A stretch of DNA of 26,969 nucleotides from Muribaculaceae bacterium (GTDB lineage Bacteria > Bacteroidota > Bacteroidia > Bacteroidales > Muribaculaceae): NCBI GenBank assembly GCA_017545095.1, contig JAFYCU010000069.1, forward strand, positions 1 through 26,969, written 5' to 3'. Position numbers and translations under genes: made by a program. Of the stretch, positions 1 to 7,576 are shown one piece after another (positions within the stretch are counted from its first letter, which is position 1; every line of letters starts with the position of its first letter). Under the pieces are notes generated by a model. The model did no database searches and was not told the DNA's origin. It saw only the letters and a program-made list of their open reading frames with translations.

Positions 1-2
1 AA

Positions 3-119
3 AACGGGCGAAGCGCCTTCTCCTACTTTAAGTATGGACTTGATGAAATCACATGCTATCTGCTTAAAGGTAAGAAATACAGCAATTTCGACATCTTTAA
101 AATTTTGGCATGTACTTAA
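3..119 (+). CDS. IS4-like transposase, C-terminal end only (cut by window edge)
   Basis: An open frame enters from the left edge and stops with TAA at 117-119, giving 38 residues. The pattern Ser-Tyr-Phe-Lys-Tyr-Gly-Leu-Asp-Glu-Ile followed by a basic stretch and the ending Ile-Leu-Ala-Cys-Thr is what I know from the C-terminus of IS4-like transposases of Bacteroidales, where the element ends shortly after the stop. The catalytic DDE part would lie to the left, so intactness cannot be judged. The family call comes from recall of the tail only. Confidence 0.5.
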   Translation, partial: NGRSAFSYFKYGLDEITCYLLKGKKYSNFDIFKILACT

Positions 120-148
120 GGCGAAAAGTACACTGGATTAGGCAAAAG

Positions 149-235
149 TCCAAAAGAACGCAAGCCACAAGAAGTTGATAATAAAAAACTTATGTTCTTT
201 TGTCAACCGAAGTCAAGGGCTTATGTTCTTTTGTC
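149..235. repeat. 16-bp direct repeat pair with a related inverted copy
   Basis: The 16-mer CTTATGTTCTTTTGTC occurs exactly at 189-204 and 220-235. An imperfect inverted copy (12 of 16 positions) lies at 149-164. The three copies sit just after the transposase stop and before the next gene, so they may include the right terminal repeat of the insertion sequence. The left end is outside the window, so this cannot be tested here. Confidence 0.5.
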
Positions 236-281
236 TAATACAATCAACAACTATTTGTTTCACTCTTAAAACTTACACATT

Positions 282-503
282 ATGAGCAAAGTATTCAGAA
301 TTACGCCTAAGCGCACAAGGCGCGTCAACGGACAAGTCATCACCCCCGAAATGGTGATTACCGTCACCACCCGTCAGCACTGCACCAACCCGTTCTACAA
401 CGGAGCCGTCGAGGTGCGGGAACAGTACATGCGCATGTATAACTTCGATTTGAAGAAAGCATGCATGAGCGTCAACGACTTCACCTACGAAGCCCTCGAC
501 TGA
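282..503 (+). CDS. small conserved Bacteroidales protein, DUF6140-like
   Basis: A 73-residue protein without signal peptide or membrane segment. The layout (basic start with a Phe-Arg-Ile strand, a middle segment Thr-Pro-Glu-Met-Val-Ile, an Asn-Pro-Phe turn, then a Tyr-Asn-Phe-Asp-Leu-Lys-Lys-Ala helix) resembles the small DUF6140 family of Bacteroidota, whose function is unknown. The ATG at 282 follows an A/T-rich leader. Its last 19 bases overlap the end of the convergent MATE gene, with no room for a terminator between them. It follows the insertion-sequence remnant, so its promoter may be affected by that insertion. The family match is from memory. Confidence 0.65.
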   Translation: MSKVFRITPKRTRRVNGQVITPEMVITVTTRQHCTNPFYNGAVEVREQYMRMYNFDLKKACMSVNDFTYEALD

Positions 504-1873
504 TTCTCGGCAGCGTGGGTGCGCAGGCGGGTGATTTTGCGCATCTCGATGTGCAGCAGCGCTATTGCCACCAAGGTGGCCAGCACGTCGCTCAGCGGGA
601 ACGACAGCCACACGCCGTTGAGCTGCCACAGGCTGGGTAGCGTGAACAGCAGCGGCAGCAGGAACATCACCTGGCGCGACAGACTCATGAAGATGCTCTT
701 GGTGGCCTCGCCCAAGCTCTGGAAGAAGTTGGTGATCACAATCTGGAACCCCACCACCCAGAACATCCAGGTGGTGAGTCGCAGGGCGTGCTGGCTGGCT
801 TGCAGCAGGGCCGCGTCGTTGGTGAACATGCGCGAGATGGCATACGGAGCCACCTGACAGGCCAGCGAGAACAGCAGGCACACCGCCGTGCACACGCCGC
901 TGGTGAGCCAGAAGGTGCGTTTCAACCGGTCGAAACGGCGCGCACCGTAGTTGTAGCCCACGATGGGCTGCATGCCCTGGCACACACCAATCACAAAGCT
1001 CACAATCAGTCCTGTGGTGGTGATGAAGATGCCGATGGCTGCCACACCGGCATCGCCGCCATAGGCATAGACGGTGTTGTTGATGATGGCATTCACCACG
1101 CAGCCGGCGGTGTTGACGATGCACGGGGCCGCGCCAATGGCCAGGATGGGGCGCAGCACCTCCCAGCGCAGGCGGTAGGTGCCCGGCGTGAAGTGTATCA
1201 GGCTGCGCTTGTCGAAGAAATGCCGCATCACAAACAATGCGCTCACTCCCATCGAGATGTCGGTGGCGATGGCGGCTCCCTTGATGCCCCAGTGCAGCAC
1301 AAAGATGGCGATGGGGGCCAGCACCACGTTCAGACCAGCACCGATAAACATCGTCACCATGGCCTTGGTGGGATAGCCCGTGGCGCGCATCACATTGTTG
1401 TAGGAGTAGGTGATGTTGAGGATGAGCAGTCCCGGCAGCATCCACATCATGAAGTCGTGGGCATAGGGCAGCGTGGTGTCGCTGGCCCCGAACAGCCGCA
1501 GAATGGGGTCGAGAAACAGGGCAAACATCGCCACATAGGCCGTGCCGAAGAGCAACGTCATCACGATGCTGTTGCCCAGAATCTCCTCGGCGGCGTGCCG
1601 GTCGCCCTGGCCGAGCACAATCGACTCGCGCGCACCGGCTCCCACGCCGATGAGCACGCCGAATGCCGCACTCACGTTCATCACCGGAAACGTGATGGCC
1701 AGCCCGGCGATGGCTTCGGGACCCACGCCCTGACCGATGAAGATGCGGTCGATCACGTTGTAGATCGACATCACCATGATGCCTACCACAGCGGGCAGGC
1801 TATATTTCCACAATAGCCGACCCACAGACTCGTGTTCGAGTTCCGTCAGTCGGTTGTCGTGAGATTGTTTCAT
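485..1873 (-). CDS. MATE family multidrug/cation antiporter
   Basis: A 462-residue polytopic inner-membrane protein, the usual length for a MATE exporter with twelve helices. The N-terminal region carries the family pattern Pro-Ala-Val-Val-Gly-Ile-Met-Val, then Tyr-Asn-Val-Ile-Asp-Arg-Ile-Phe-Ile-Gly-Gln, then a Gly/Ala-rich segment around residue 95; the second half repeats the arrangement, with Gly-Met-Gln-Pro-Ile-Val-Gly-Tyr-Asn-Tyr-Gly-Ala near residue 305. It resembles the MepA-like branch. MATE proteins expel drugs or metabolites in exchange for Na+ or H+; the substrate cannot be told from sequence. It lies 112 bp after the PBP gene on the same strand, and that gap holds a heptamer repeat, so co-transcription is possible. 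Confidence 0.9.
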   Translation of the reverse strand: MKQSHDNRLTELEHESVGRLLWKYSLPAVVGIMVMSIYNVIDRIFIGQGVGPEAIAGLAITFPVMNVSAAFGVLIGVGAGARESIVLGQGDRHAAEEILGNSIVMTLLFGTAYVAMFALFLDPILRLFGASDTTLPYAHDFMMWMLPGLLILNITYSYNNVMRATGYPTKAMVTMFIGAGLNVVLAPIAIFVLHWGIKGAAIATDISMGVSALFVMRHFFDKRSLIHFTPGTYRLRWEVLRPILAIGAAPCIVNTAGCVVNAIINNTVYAYGGDAGVAAIGIFITTTGLIVSFVIGVCQGMQPIVGYNYGARRFDRLKRTFWLTSGVCTAVCLLFSLACQVAPYAISRMFTNDAALLQASQHALRLTTWMFWVVGFQIVITNFFQSLGEATKSIFMSLSRQVMFLLPLLFTLPSLWQLNGVWLSFPLSDVLATLVAIALLHIEMRKITRLRTHAAENQSRAS

Positions 1874-1932
1874 TGGAGTTTTCAGTTATCAGTGATGAGT
1901 CATGGACTTTTTCAATGCACAATGCCGTGTAA

Positions 1933-1987
1933 CGTGCGTTAGCCATCTCGCATCTCGCATCTTGCATCTCGCATCTTTTTGCATCTC
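1933..1987. repeat. heptamer array (GCATCTY) with a 37-bp core found again at 9082-9118
   Basis: Immediately after the PBP gene stop, the 7-mer GCATCTC/GCATCTT is repeated about five times, beginning in a unique leader CGTGCGTTAGCCATCT at 1933-1948. Bases 1933-1969 are identical over 37 bp to 9082-9118, and the first 16 bases recur at 24119-24134. It contains no gene. An intergenic repeat family is the simplest reading. Confidence 0.8.
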
Positions 1988-4394
1988 ACTCCGTCGTTTG
2001 TGTGGTGTCGGGTTCCATCTCGGGGTAGATGTCGGTGGTGACGGTGGGTATGGAGTCGAGGTCGAGCGTGTCCACGGCCCAGTCCAGGCTGTCGGGTTGC
2101 AGCTCGTCGATGCACTGGCTGTATTGCGCCGGGTCGATGTTCTCAAGCATCGGGAACCGTCCGTGCAGTTTGCGGAACGCGGGGTCGTTGAACACGCGGT
2201 TCAGAAACACACCGCAGATGGGCAGGGCCGTTTTGCTCCCTTGCCCCAGAGCCCCGGTGGTGAAATGAATCTGCCGGTATTCGCCGCCCACCCAGGCTCC
2301 GCACACCAGGTGTGGCGAAACGCCCACAAACCACGCGTCGGCATGTCGGTTGCTGGTGCCGGTCTTGCCGCCAAAGTCGGTGTCCCACATGCCGCTGGTG
2401 ATGTAGCCGTTTAGGGCCATCGAGGTGCCTCCGGCATCGGTGCGCCCGGCCATGAGCATCTGCTGCATGAGGAAGGCCGCGCGGTAGGGCAGGGCGCGGT
2501 GTGCGTCGGTGTTGGCGCGGTAAATCTCCTTGCCGTTGTGGTCCAGGATGTGTGTTACCAGCACGGGCGGGTGCGCCATGCCGCCGTTGGCCACGGTGCA
2601 GTAGGCGTTCACCAGCTCGAGCAGACTCACATCGCTCGAGCCGAGGGCCAAGGCCGGGGTCTCGTCGAGTGGACTGCCAATGCCCATGTCGCGGGCGGTT
2701 TGCGCCACGATGGGGATGCCCACCTCGGCTCCCACGCGCACGGCCACGCTGTTCACGCTCTGCGCGAATGCCGACCGCAGCGTCATGCTCGCATTAGTGA
2801 AGCGGCCACTGGCGTTAGTGGGTCGCCAATGCACCATCTCGCCCTTCACGCGGTCATACACCAGCGTGTCGATATACGAGTCGGTGCGGCGCACACACGG
2901 CGTGAGGCCGTGAGCCATAGCGGCGGCATACACAAACAGCTTGAACGTACTGCCAGGCTGGTGCATGGCCGTCACTTTGTCGTATTTCCACGTGGCGAAG
3001 TCCACATCGCCCACCCAGGCTTTCACATGCCCGTTGTCGGGGTCCATGGCCAGGAAGCCCGTGTGCATGAAGTGGAGCATATAGCGAATGGAGTCCATCG
3101 AACTCATCTCGCGGTAGAGCGTGTCGTTCTCGTAGTCGAACAGGTGCACGCGGTGGGGCACGTTCATGTAGTGGTTCACCGAGTCCAGGTCGTTGGGGAA
3201 GCGGGCCAGCAGGCTACGATACACGTCGGTGTTGCGAGCCTTGTCTTCCACAAAGTTGGGGATAGGTTTCCCCTGCTCGTCGAGCCAGCAGTCGCGCTGA
3301 CCCCACTGCGAGTCGAAGTTGCGCTGCACCAGGCGCATTTTCTCGCTCACGGCTTCCTCGGCATAACGCTGCATGCGCGTGTCGATGGTGGTATACACGC
3401 GCAGCCCGTCGCGATACAGGTCGTGACCCGTGTCGCGGCACCACTGCTCCAGTTCGTCGGCCACGGCCTGGCGAAAGTAGAGCGCTTGACCGTCGAAGGC
3501 ATTCTCCACCGAAAAGTGCAGGTCAATAGGCAACCGGCTGATGGAGTCGTATTCCGCTTGTGTGAGGTGGTTGTGCGGTATCATGTTGTGCAGCACCACA
3601 TTGCGGCGCTTGAGGCTGTTCTTGGGGTTCAGGCGCGGATTATAGGTGCTGGTGGCCTTGAGCAGCCCCACGAGCACGGCGCTTTGCTGCACGCTGAGCT
3701 GCTGCGGTGTGGTGGCGAAATAGGTCGAGGCGGCGGTCTTGATGCCGTAGGCATTGCTGCCAAAGTCCACCGTGTTGGCATACATCTCCAGAATCTGCTT
3801 TTTGTCGTAGAACATCTCGAGCTTTGTGGCAATGATCCACTCCTTGCTCTTCATGATGAGCAGTTTCACACCGGGTATGTAGCCCAGCAGCCCGGTGCTG
3901 TAGTCCACGCGGGTGCGGAACATGTTTTTCACCAGCTGCTGTGTGATGGTGCTGGCACCGCGAGGCTTGCCATGCAGCACCATGTCTTTCACCGCTGCCG
4001 CCAAGCCGCCAAAGTCGATGCCCCAGTGGCTGTAGTAGCGCTCGTCCTCGGTGTCGATGAGCACGGTGAAAAACTCCGGGTTGATGGAGTCGTAGGGCAC
4101 GGGGGTGCGGTTCTCGTCGAAGTATTTCCCCAGCTCATGGCCGTCGGCACTGTAGATGTAGCTGGCCATGGCGGTGTCGGGGTGCATGATGCGGTAGGTG
4201 CTGGGCGACTTGCCAAACAGCCACAGGAAGTTGACATCGACGGCAATCAGGTAGAGGATGAACGTCACCACCAGCGTTGCCAGGGCCGAGAGCACCTTCA
4301 CATACCACGGGCGGCCTCGGTACAGTCCTTTATACCAATGCTTGAATCGCCGCCAGCCGTTGACCAGCGTGCGCAATGGAGCCATTTTTTCCAT
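1986..4394 (-). CDS. penicillin-binding protein 1A, bifunctional transglycosylase/transpeptidase
   Basis: An 802-residue class A PBP that polymerises and cross-links peptidoglycan in the periplasm. A cytoplasmic basic N-terminus is followed by one membrane anchor at about residues 33-52. The GT51 domain shows Glu-Asp-Glu-Arg-Tyr-Tyr-Ser-His (116-123) with the catalytic Glu, and Arg-Gly-Ala-Ser-Thr-Ile-Thr-Gln-Gln (145-153). The transpeptidase domain has STFK at 482-485, SVN at 546-548 and KTGT at 677-680, all intact. The frame is open further upstream to 4484, but I chose the ATG at 4394: it follows a good promoter by about 20 bases and gives a normal N-terminus. The C-terminus is acidic and ends right at the heptamer repeat. 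It could also be named mrcA-like or pbpC-like; length and motifs favour PBP1A. Confidence 0.95.
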   Translation of the reverse strand: MEKMAPLRTLVNGWRRFKHWYKGLYRGRPWYVKVLSALATLVVTFILYLIAVDVNFLWLFGKSPSTYRIMHPDTAMASYIYSADGHELGKYFDENRTPVPYDSINPEFFTVLIDTEDERYYSHWGIDFGGLAAAVKDMVLHGKPRGASTITQQLVKNMFRTRVDYSTGLLGYIPGVKLLIMKSKEWIIATKLEMFYDKKQILEMYANTVDFGSNAYGIKTAASTYFATTPQQLSVQQSAVLVGLLKATSTYNPRLNPKNSLKRRNVVLHNMIPHNHLTQAEYDSISRLPIDLHFSVENAFDGQALYFRQAVADELEQWCRDTGHDLYRDGLRVYTTIDTRMQRYAEEAVSEKMRLVQRNFDSQWGQRDCWLDEQGKPIPNFVEDKARNTDVYRSLLARFPNDLDSVNHYMNVPHRVHLFDYENDTLYREMSSMDSIRYMLHFMHTGFLAMDPDNGHVKAWVGDVDFATWKYDKVTAMHQPGSTFKLFVYAAAMAHGLTPCVRRTDSYIDTLVYDRVKGEMVHWRPTNASGRFTNASMTLRSAFAQSVNSVAVRVGAEVGIPIVAQTARDMGIGSPLDETPALALGSSDVSLLELVNAYCTVANGGMAHPPVLVTHILDHNGKEIYRANTDAHRALPYRAAFLMQQMLMAGRTDAGGTSMALNGYITSGMWDTDFGGKTGTSNRHADAWFVGVSPHLVCGAWVGGEYRQIHFTTGALGQGSKTALPICGVFLNRVFNDPAFRKLHGRFPMLENIDPAQYSQCIDELQPDSLDWAVDTLDLDSIPTVTTDIYPEMEPDTTQTTE

Positions 4395-4421
4395 AATAGT
4401 TGCTTTGTGAGCTATATCCTG

Positions 4422-4453
4422 CAAAAGTACTGCAAACCGAGCGAAATGCCAAA
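4422..4453 (-). promoter_or_regulatory. Bacteroidota promoter of the PBP1A gene
   Basis: On the minus strand TTTG (4453-4450) and TACTTTTG (4429-4422) are separated by 20 bases, matching the Bacteroidota -33/-7 consensus TTTG and TAnnTTTG. The predicted start of transcription is about 20 bases before the ATG at 4394. Bases 4420-4445 are nearly identical to the lgt promoter at 6295-6320 (25 of 26). Confidence 0.75.
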
Positions 4454-4676
4454 TTTTGAGCCATACATTAATAAAAAATTGCAATTATAAATCTGGCTCT
4501 GTAACCGAATGGCATGCGTTGTTTCTACTCAACGAGGCGGAATAATCATCCACGTGGATATGCCTCGGCTGGAGTGCAATTAATTCATTGATAGTTAGAT
4601 AAGGTGTGCTTGCCACGTTTGTGTGGTTTCCTTGGTGTGTCGCGGTTTCGGGTTGTTTTGTGGCGAGGGCAATGAA

Positions 4677-4719
4677 CCGGGCTTGCCGGTGCAAAATCAT
4701 TTGCGGTCGGCAGGCCCGG
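4677..4719 (-). terminator. long hairpin downstream of the isochorismatase-like gene
   Basis: CCGGGCTTGCCG (4677-4688) pairs with CGGCAGGCCCGG (4708-4719) with one mismatch or wobble, and an inner GCAAA/TTTGC stem continues the fold. It lies 30 bp after the stop of the gene at 4749. No strong U-tract follows on the minus strand, so termination is likely but not certain. The rest of 4454-4748 holds no convincing gene. Confidence 0.5.
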
Positions 4720-4748
4720 TTGCTGGGTTCAACCCTATGGGTGGGGGG

Positions 4749-5300
4749 TTAGAACATCTTGATGAGTTCCTCGTTGGTGTAAGCCTCGGCACCGTAGCAG
4801 GTCTTGAGGTACTCCAGTCCGCCCTGGTAGTCTTCCTCGGTGAAGGCGTTGGTGGCTTCCTTGGCCACCACCACGTCGTAGCCCAGGCAGAAGGCGTCGG
4901 CCGAGGTGTGGCGGCAGCACATGTGGGTGTGCAGGCCGGTGATCACCACCGTGTGCACGCCCAGCTCCTGCAGCAGGATGTCGAGGTCGGTCTGGAAGAA
5001 ACCGCTGTAGCGGCGCCTGGGCACCACATAGTCCTTGTCACACAGGTTGAGCTCGGGGATGACCTCGGCACCCGGAGTGCCCTTGATGGCATGGTCGCCC
5101 CAGATTTTCAGTTCGCGGTCGATGCCCGGCAGGTGGCAGTCGTTGCAGAACACCACGGGCACACCGGCGGCGCGGGCAGCATCGAGCAGCTGAGCGGTGG
5201 CGGGGACAATGGCACGGGCGCGGTCGCAGCCCAGAGAGCCGGTGACAAAGTCATTGAGCATGTCAACAACCAGAATGGCGGGTTTGTCTAATTTGTTCAT
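4749..5300 (-). CDS. isochorismatase-like cysteine hydrolase
   Basis: A 183-residue cytosolic protein of the isochorismatase/nicotinamidase superfamily, close to the family's usual length. The catalytic Asp is D13 in Val-Val-Asp-Met-Leu-Asn-Asp-Phe, and the nucleophile is C128 in Thr-Gly-Leu-His-Thr-His-Met-Cys-Cys, followed by the typical Thr-Ser-Ala-Asp-Ala. The residue where the catalytic lysine is expected (Val-Val-Pro-Lys-x-x-Tyr-Ser in relatives) is arginine R95. Members hydrolyse nicotinamide, isochorismate or other amides or ethers; the neighbours give no hint of the substrate. A -7 element lies about 60 bp upstream, so it is probably a single-gene transcript. Confidence 0.85.
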   Translation of the reverse strand: MNKLDKPAILVVDMLNDFVTGSLGCDRARAIVPATAQLLDAARAAGVPVVFCNDCHLPGIDRELKIWGDHAIKGTPGAEVIPELNLCDKDYVVPRRRYSGFFQTDLDILLQELGVHTVVITGLHTHMCCRHTSADAFCLGYDVVVAKEATNAFTEEDYQGGLEYLKTCYGAEAYTNEELIKMF

Positions 5301-5358
5301 TTCTCGTTTTTTTAGCTATTAGTTGATGGTGAATAAATTCGTTCAGCGTTTCACGCTG

Positions 5359-5366
5359 CAAAGATA
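5359..5366 (-). promoter_or_regulatory. -7 promoter element of the isochorismatase-like gene
   Basis: TATCTTTG on the minus strand matches TAnnTTTG and lies about 60 bases before the ATG at 5300. There is no clear TTTG at the -33 distance, so only half of the promoter is visible. Confidence 0.45.
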
Positions 5367-5421
5367 CGTCTTTTTTTGCGAGTAGTGCTAATTGAGGGTG
5401 ATTTTTTTGCGGCAGGCACAA

Positions 5422-6069
5422 TCATTTCACAATCTGTGCGATGCGGTCGAGTGCCGAGGTGCTGTTGTGCTTGAGCAGGTGCGACATGAGCGTGTTCCAG
5501 TCTTGCGCGTTGTCCACGGCAGCCAGCAGGCCGCCGTGATGCTCAAAGGCGAGGCTGTCGGCCAGCGTGTGCGTCATGGTGGGGATGCGGGTGGCCAGCA
5601 TGGTGTTGTTCCATCGGTCGCCGTGCCGGTATTCTTCGCCAAGCTGCCTGAAGTCGTGGCCTTCGATATAGTAAAGCCGCTGTCCATCGCGAGCCAGAAA
5701 CACGCGGCACACCGTGCTGTCGTTCTTCAGGTGCTGGGCGCACTGCATCAGGCATCGCGTCACGTCAAGCCGATCGTAGTCGCGCTCGCCGGGGCGACGC
5801 ACGTCGAACACCAATGCCGTGTCGCACAGCCAGGGCTGGGTGACAACGATGTTGATGCCCGCATTGTCGGGGTCGAGGGCCACGAGCTGCTCGGCGCCGA
5901 TGACGGTGCGTCCGGGGGCCAGCCGCGTCCAGCCCAGCCACCCCAGCACGGCCACGGCAGCCACAAGCAGCGTGACATGGACCGTGCGTTGGTTAATCAC
6001 AATGGTCATAATGGTGGTTTGGTTTTGGGTTTTCGTTTTTCTGGCTGTGGGCCAGGGTGGGTTGCTCAT
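5422..6069 (-). CDS. hypothetical membrane-anchored protein
   Basis: I do not recognise this protein. It has up to 215 residues with one hydrophobic segment near the N-terminus (Val-Thr-Leu-Leu-Val-Ala-Ala-Val-Ala-Val-Leu-Gly-Trp) and a mixed, probably periplasmic, remainder of about 160 residues without visible repeats or a known catalytic motif. It is therefore likely anchored in the inner membrane with the C-terminal part outside. The start is uncertain: an internal ATG at 6009 would shorten it by 20 residues, and the bases before that ATG are A-rich like many Bacteroidota leaders. It sits alone between two promoter-bearing regions. Confidence 0.65.
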   Translation of the reverse strand: MSNPPWPTARKTKTQNQTTIMTIVINQRTVHVTLLVAAVAVLGWLGWTRLAPGRTVIGAEQLVALDPDNAGINIVVTQPWLCDTALVFDVRRPGERDYDRLDVTRCLMQCAQHLKNDSTVCRVFLARDGQRLYYIEGHDFRQLGEEYRHGDRWNNTMLATRIPTMTHTLADSLAFEHHGGLLAAVDNAQDWNTLMSHLLKHNSTSALDRIAQIVK

Positions 6070-6287
6070 TTTGCTCGGTTAGACTGCAAAAGCCGTGCCA
6101 AAGTTTAATCCCGATTTGCTGAACGTCCTCAGGAACCTTTTTTTGTAGGAGTGATGATTTCAAATCACGCTTCATCCCGGGCTAATTGCAAATAATTTGC
6201 ATTTGCGCTCAACTTGCAGTAGTGTTGCGCTTGCGCAAAGTTACGCTGCGCATAGGAAGCGCAAAATCAAATTCGTTCCTTATTTGT
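6070..6287. other. gene-free region before lgt
   Basis: No coding frame is convincing here. The stretch 6198-6230 contains TTGCGCT, TTGCAGTA and TGTTGC in the same order as the functional-looking lgt promoter about 90 bp downstream, so it may be a decayed duplicate of that promoter. A small hairpin of TGATTT and AAATCA lies near 6155-6170. Confidence 0.35.
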
Positions 6288-6318
6288 TTTGCGCTTCGCT
6301 CGGTTTGCAGTAATTTTG
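6288..6318 (+). promoter_or_regulatory. Bacteroidota promoter of lgt
   Basis: TTTG at 6288-6291 and TAATTTTG at 6311-6318 have a 19-base spacer, an exact match to the consensus. The ATG of lgt is at 6389, giving an untranslated leader of about 65 bases. Confidence 0.75.
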
Positions 6319-6388
6319 CACAATGGTTGTGGCTGTGCTGTTTTGTCGGCACGCGACGAACCGCTGATTTATAATTGCTTAACCAACG

Positions 6389-7267
6389 ATGCAACTCGAT
6401 TTTGTGACATGGACGATGAGTCCGAATCTGATTGACGGCCCGGTGACGGTGCGCTGGTATGGCTTGATGTTTGCCATCGGGTTTTTGTTTGGCTACGAGG
6501 TGGTGAGCCGCATTTTCAAGCACGAGGGTGCTCCGGAGCGCTGGCTGGGCACGCTGTTCATCTATGTGGTGGTGGCCACCATTGTGGGAGCCCGACTGGG
6601 ACATGTGCTGTTCTACGACTGGAGCTACTACAGCCATCACCTGGGCGAGATTCCCAAGGTGTGGGAGGGCGGCCTGGCGAGCCACGGCGGCACGGCGGGC
6701 ATCCTGCTGGCCGTGTGGATGTTCAGCAGGTGGGTCACCAAGCGGCCCATGCTCTGGACGCTCGACCGCCTGGTGGTGCCTGTGGGACTGGTGGCCGCGC
6801 TCATTCGCATCGGCAACCTCATGAACCACGAGATTTACGGTGGCCCCACCACGGTGCCCTGGGCATTCAGCTTTGTGGAAAACGTGTCGCAATGGATGCA
6901 GGGGGCCGCGCCGGTGTTCACCGCACCCAGTCATCCCACGCAGCTCTACGAGGCCGCTTGCTATCTCGTCACCTTTGGCATGTGCATGTGGATGTATTGG
7001 CGGCGCAATGCTCAGGAGCGCGAAGGGCTCATTTTCGGCACGTTCATGCTTGGCATCTTTGTGCCGCGTTTCCTCATTGAGTATGTCAAGAATGTGCAGG
7101 AGCCGTGGGAGGTGACCATGCGCCAGTCGTGGGGCATCGACCAGGGTCAGCTGCTGAGCATCCCGTTCATCGTGCTGGGCATTTGGCTGGTGGTGCGCGC
7201 ACTGCGCCGGCCACGCGTGAAGCTCGAATATCCCAACCGCTTTGCCGAGGAGGCCGACAAGAAGTGA
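6389..7267 (+). CDS. lgt: prolipoprotein diacylglyceryl transferase
   Basis: A 292-residue inner-membrane enzyme that moves diacylglyceryl from phosphatidylglycerol to the lipobox cysteine of prolipoproteins, the first step of lipoprotein maturation. Signature segments are in order: Trp-Glu-Gly-Gly-Leu-Ala-Ser-His-Gly-Gly at 92-101 (His99 as in the catalytic region), Arg-Ile-Gly-Asn-Leu-Met-Asn-His-Glu at 140-148, and His-Pro-Thr-Gln-Leu-Tyr-Glu at 182-188. About seven hydrophobic segments fit the family. The window encodes several substrates (lipoproteins at 7577, 16690 and 18966). It has its own promoter and is convergent with tRNA-Asp, with a shared hairpin between them. Confidence 0.97.
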   Translation: MQLDFVTWTMSPNLIDGPVTVRWYGLMFAIGFLFGYEVVSRIFKHEGAPERWLGTLFIYVVVATIVGARLGHVLFYDWSYYSHHLGEIPKVWEGGLASHGGTAGILLAVWMFSRWVTKRPMLWTLDRLVVPVGLVAALIRIGNLMNHEIYGGPTTVPWAFSFVENVSQWMQGAAPVFTAPSHPTQLYEAACYLVTFGMCMWMYWRRNAQEREGLIFGTFMLGIFVPRFLIEYVKNVQEPWEVTMRQSWGIDQGQLLSIPFIVLGIWLVVRALRRPRVKLEYPNRFAEEADKK

Positions 7268-7291
7268 GGCTCGCTGTTGGATAGAATAAAA

Positions 7292-7323
7292 CGAGAGGAT
7301 GACTTCATCAAGTCATCCTCTCG
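7292..7323 (-). terminator. intrinsic terminator between tRNA-Asp and lgt
   Basis: Perfect 14-bp arms (7292-7305 and 7310-7323) enclose a 4-base loop. On the minus strand the hairpin is followed by TTTTATT, as expected for an intrinsic terminator of tRNA-Asp. It lies 24 bp after lgt and may also stop that transcript. Confidence 0.85.
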
Positions 7324-7334
7324 ACATTTCCACG

Positions 7335-7408
7335 CGGTGCGTACAGGACTCGAACCAGCGACCTCCTGCGTGACAGGCAGGCATTCTAACCAACTGAACT
7401 AACGCACC
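7335..7408 (-). tRNA. tRNA-Asp (anticodon GTC)
   Basis: The minus strand folds as a tRNA: acceptor GGTGCGT/ACGCACC is perfect, the anticodon stem CCTGC/GCAGG encloses the loop CTGTCAC with anticodon GTC, and the T loop begins TTCGA. CCA is not encoded. One T-stem pair is a U-U mismatch (GCTGG with CCTGT). A promoter and a terminator frame it as a single-gene unit. Confidence 0.95.
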
Positions 7409-7448
7409 ATTTGGAATGAGTGCAATCGGTGTCCCTCAATTGCGGGTG

Positions 7449-7510
7449 CAAAGGTACAGCCGATTTTTGAACTGTGCAAATTTTTTTCGAAAAAAATGCG
7501 TTTTTGCGGT
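7449..7510 (-). promoter_or_regulatory. tRNA-Asp promoter with A/T-rich upstream element
   Basis: On the minus strand TTTG (7480-7477) and TACCTTTG (7456-7449) are 20 bases apart. Just upstream, the A/T block and a following TGCGTTT motif (7480-7510) match the tRNA-Asn promoter region at 23868-23897 almost base for base, which suggests a shared tRNA promoter architecture with an UP-like element. Confidence 0.75.
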
Positions 7511-7576
7511 GAGATTTCGTTTAATGGGCTCTGAATCCGCACGAAAATGCCTGATTCCTTGCCCCGCCGGGCAGAC

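Noticed and set aside
2499..4490. Long open frame of 663 codons on the plus strand
   Set aside because: It is antisense to the PBP1A gene, which has all family motifs; its translation is His/Val/Gly-rich low-complexity sequence, the usual shadow of a G/C-rich gene.
4485..4700. Possible 71-codon gene on the minus strand
   Set aside because: It overlaps the hairpin at 4677-4719 and the start of the longer PBP frame, and it has no recognisable domain or promoter.
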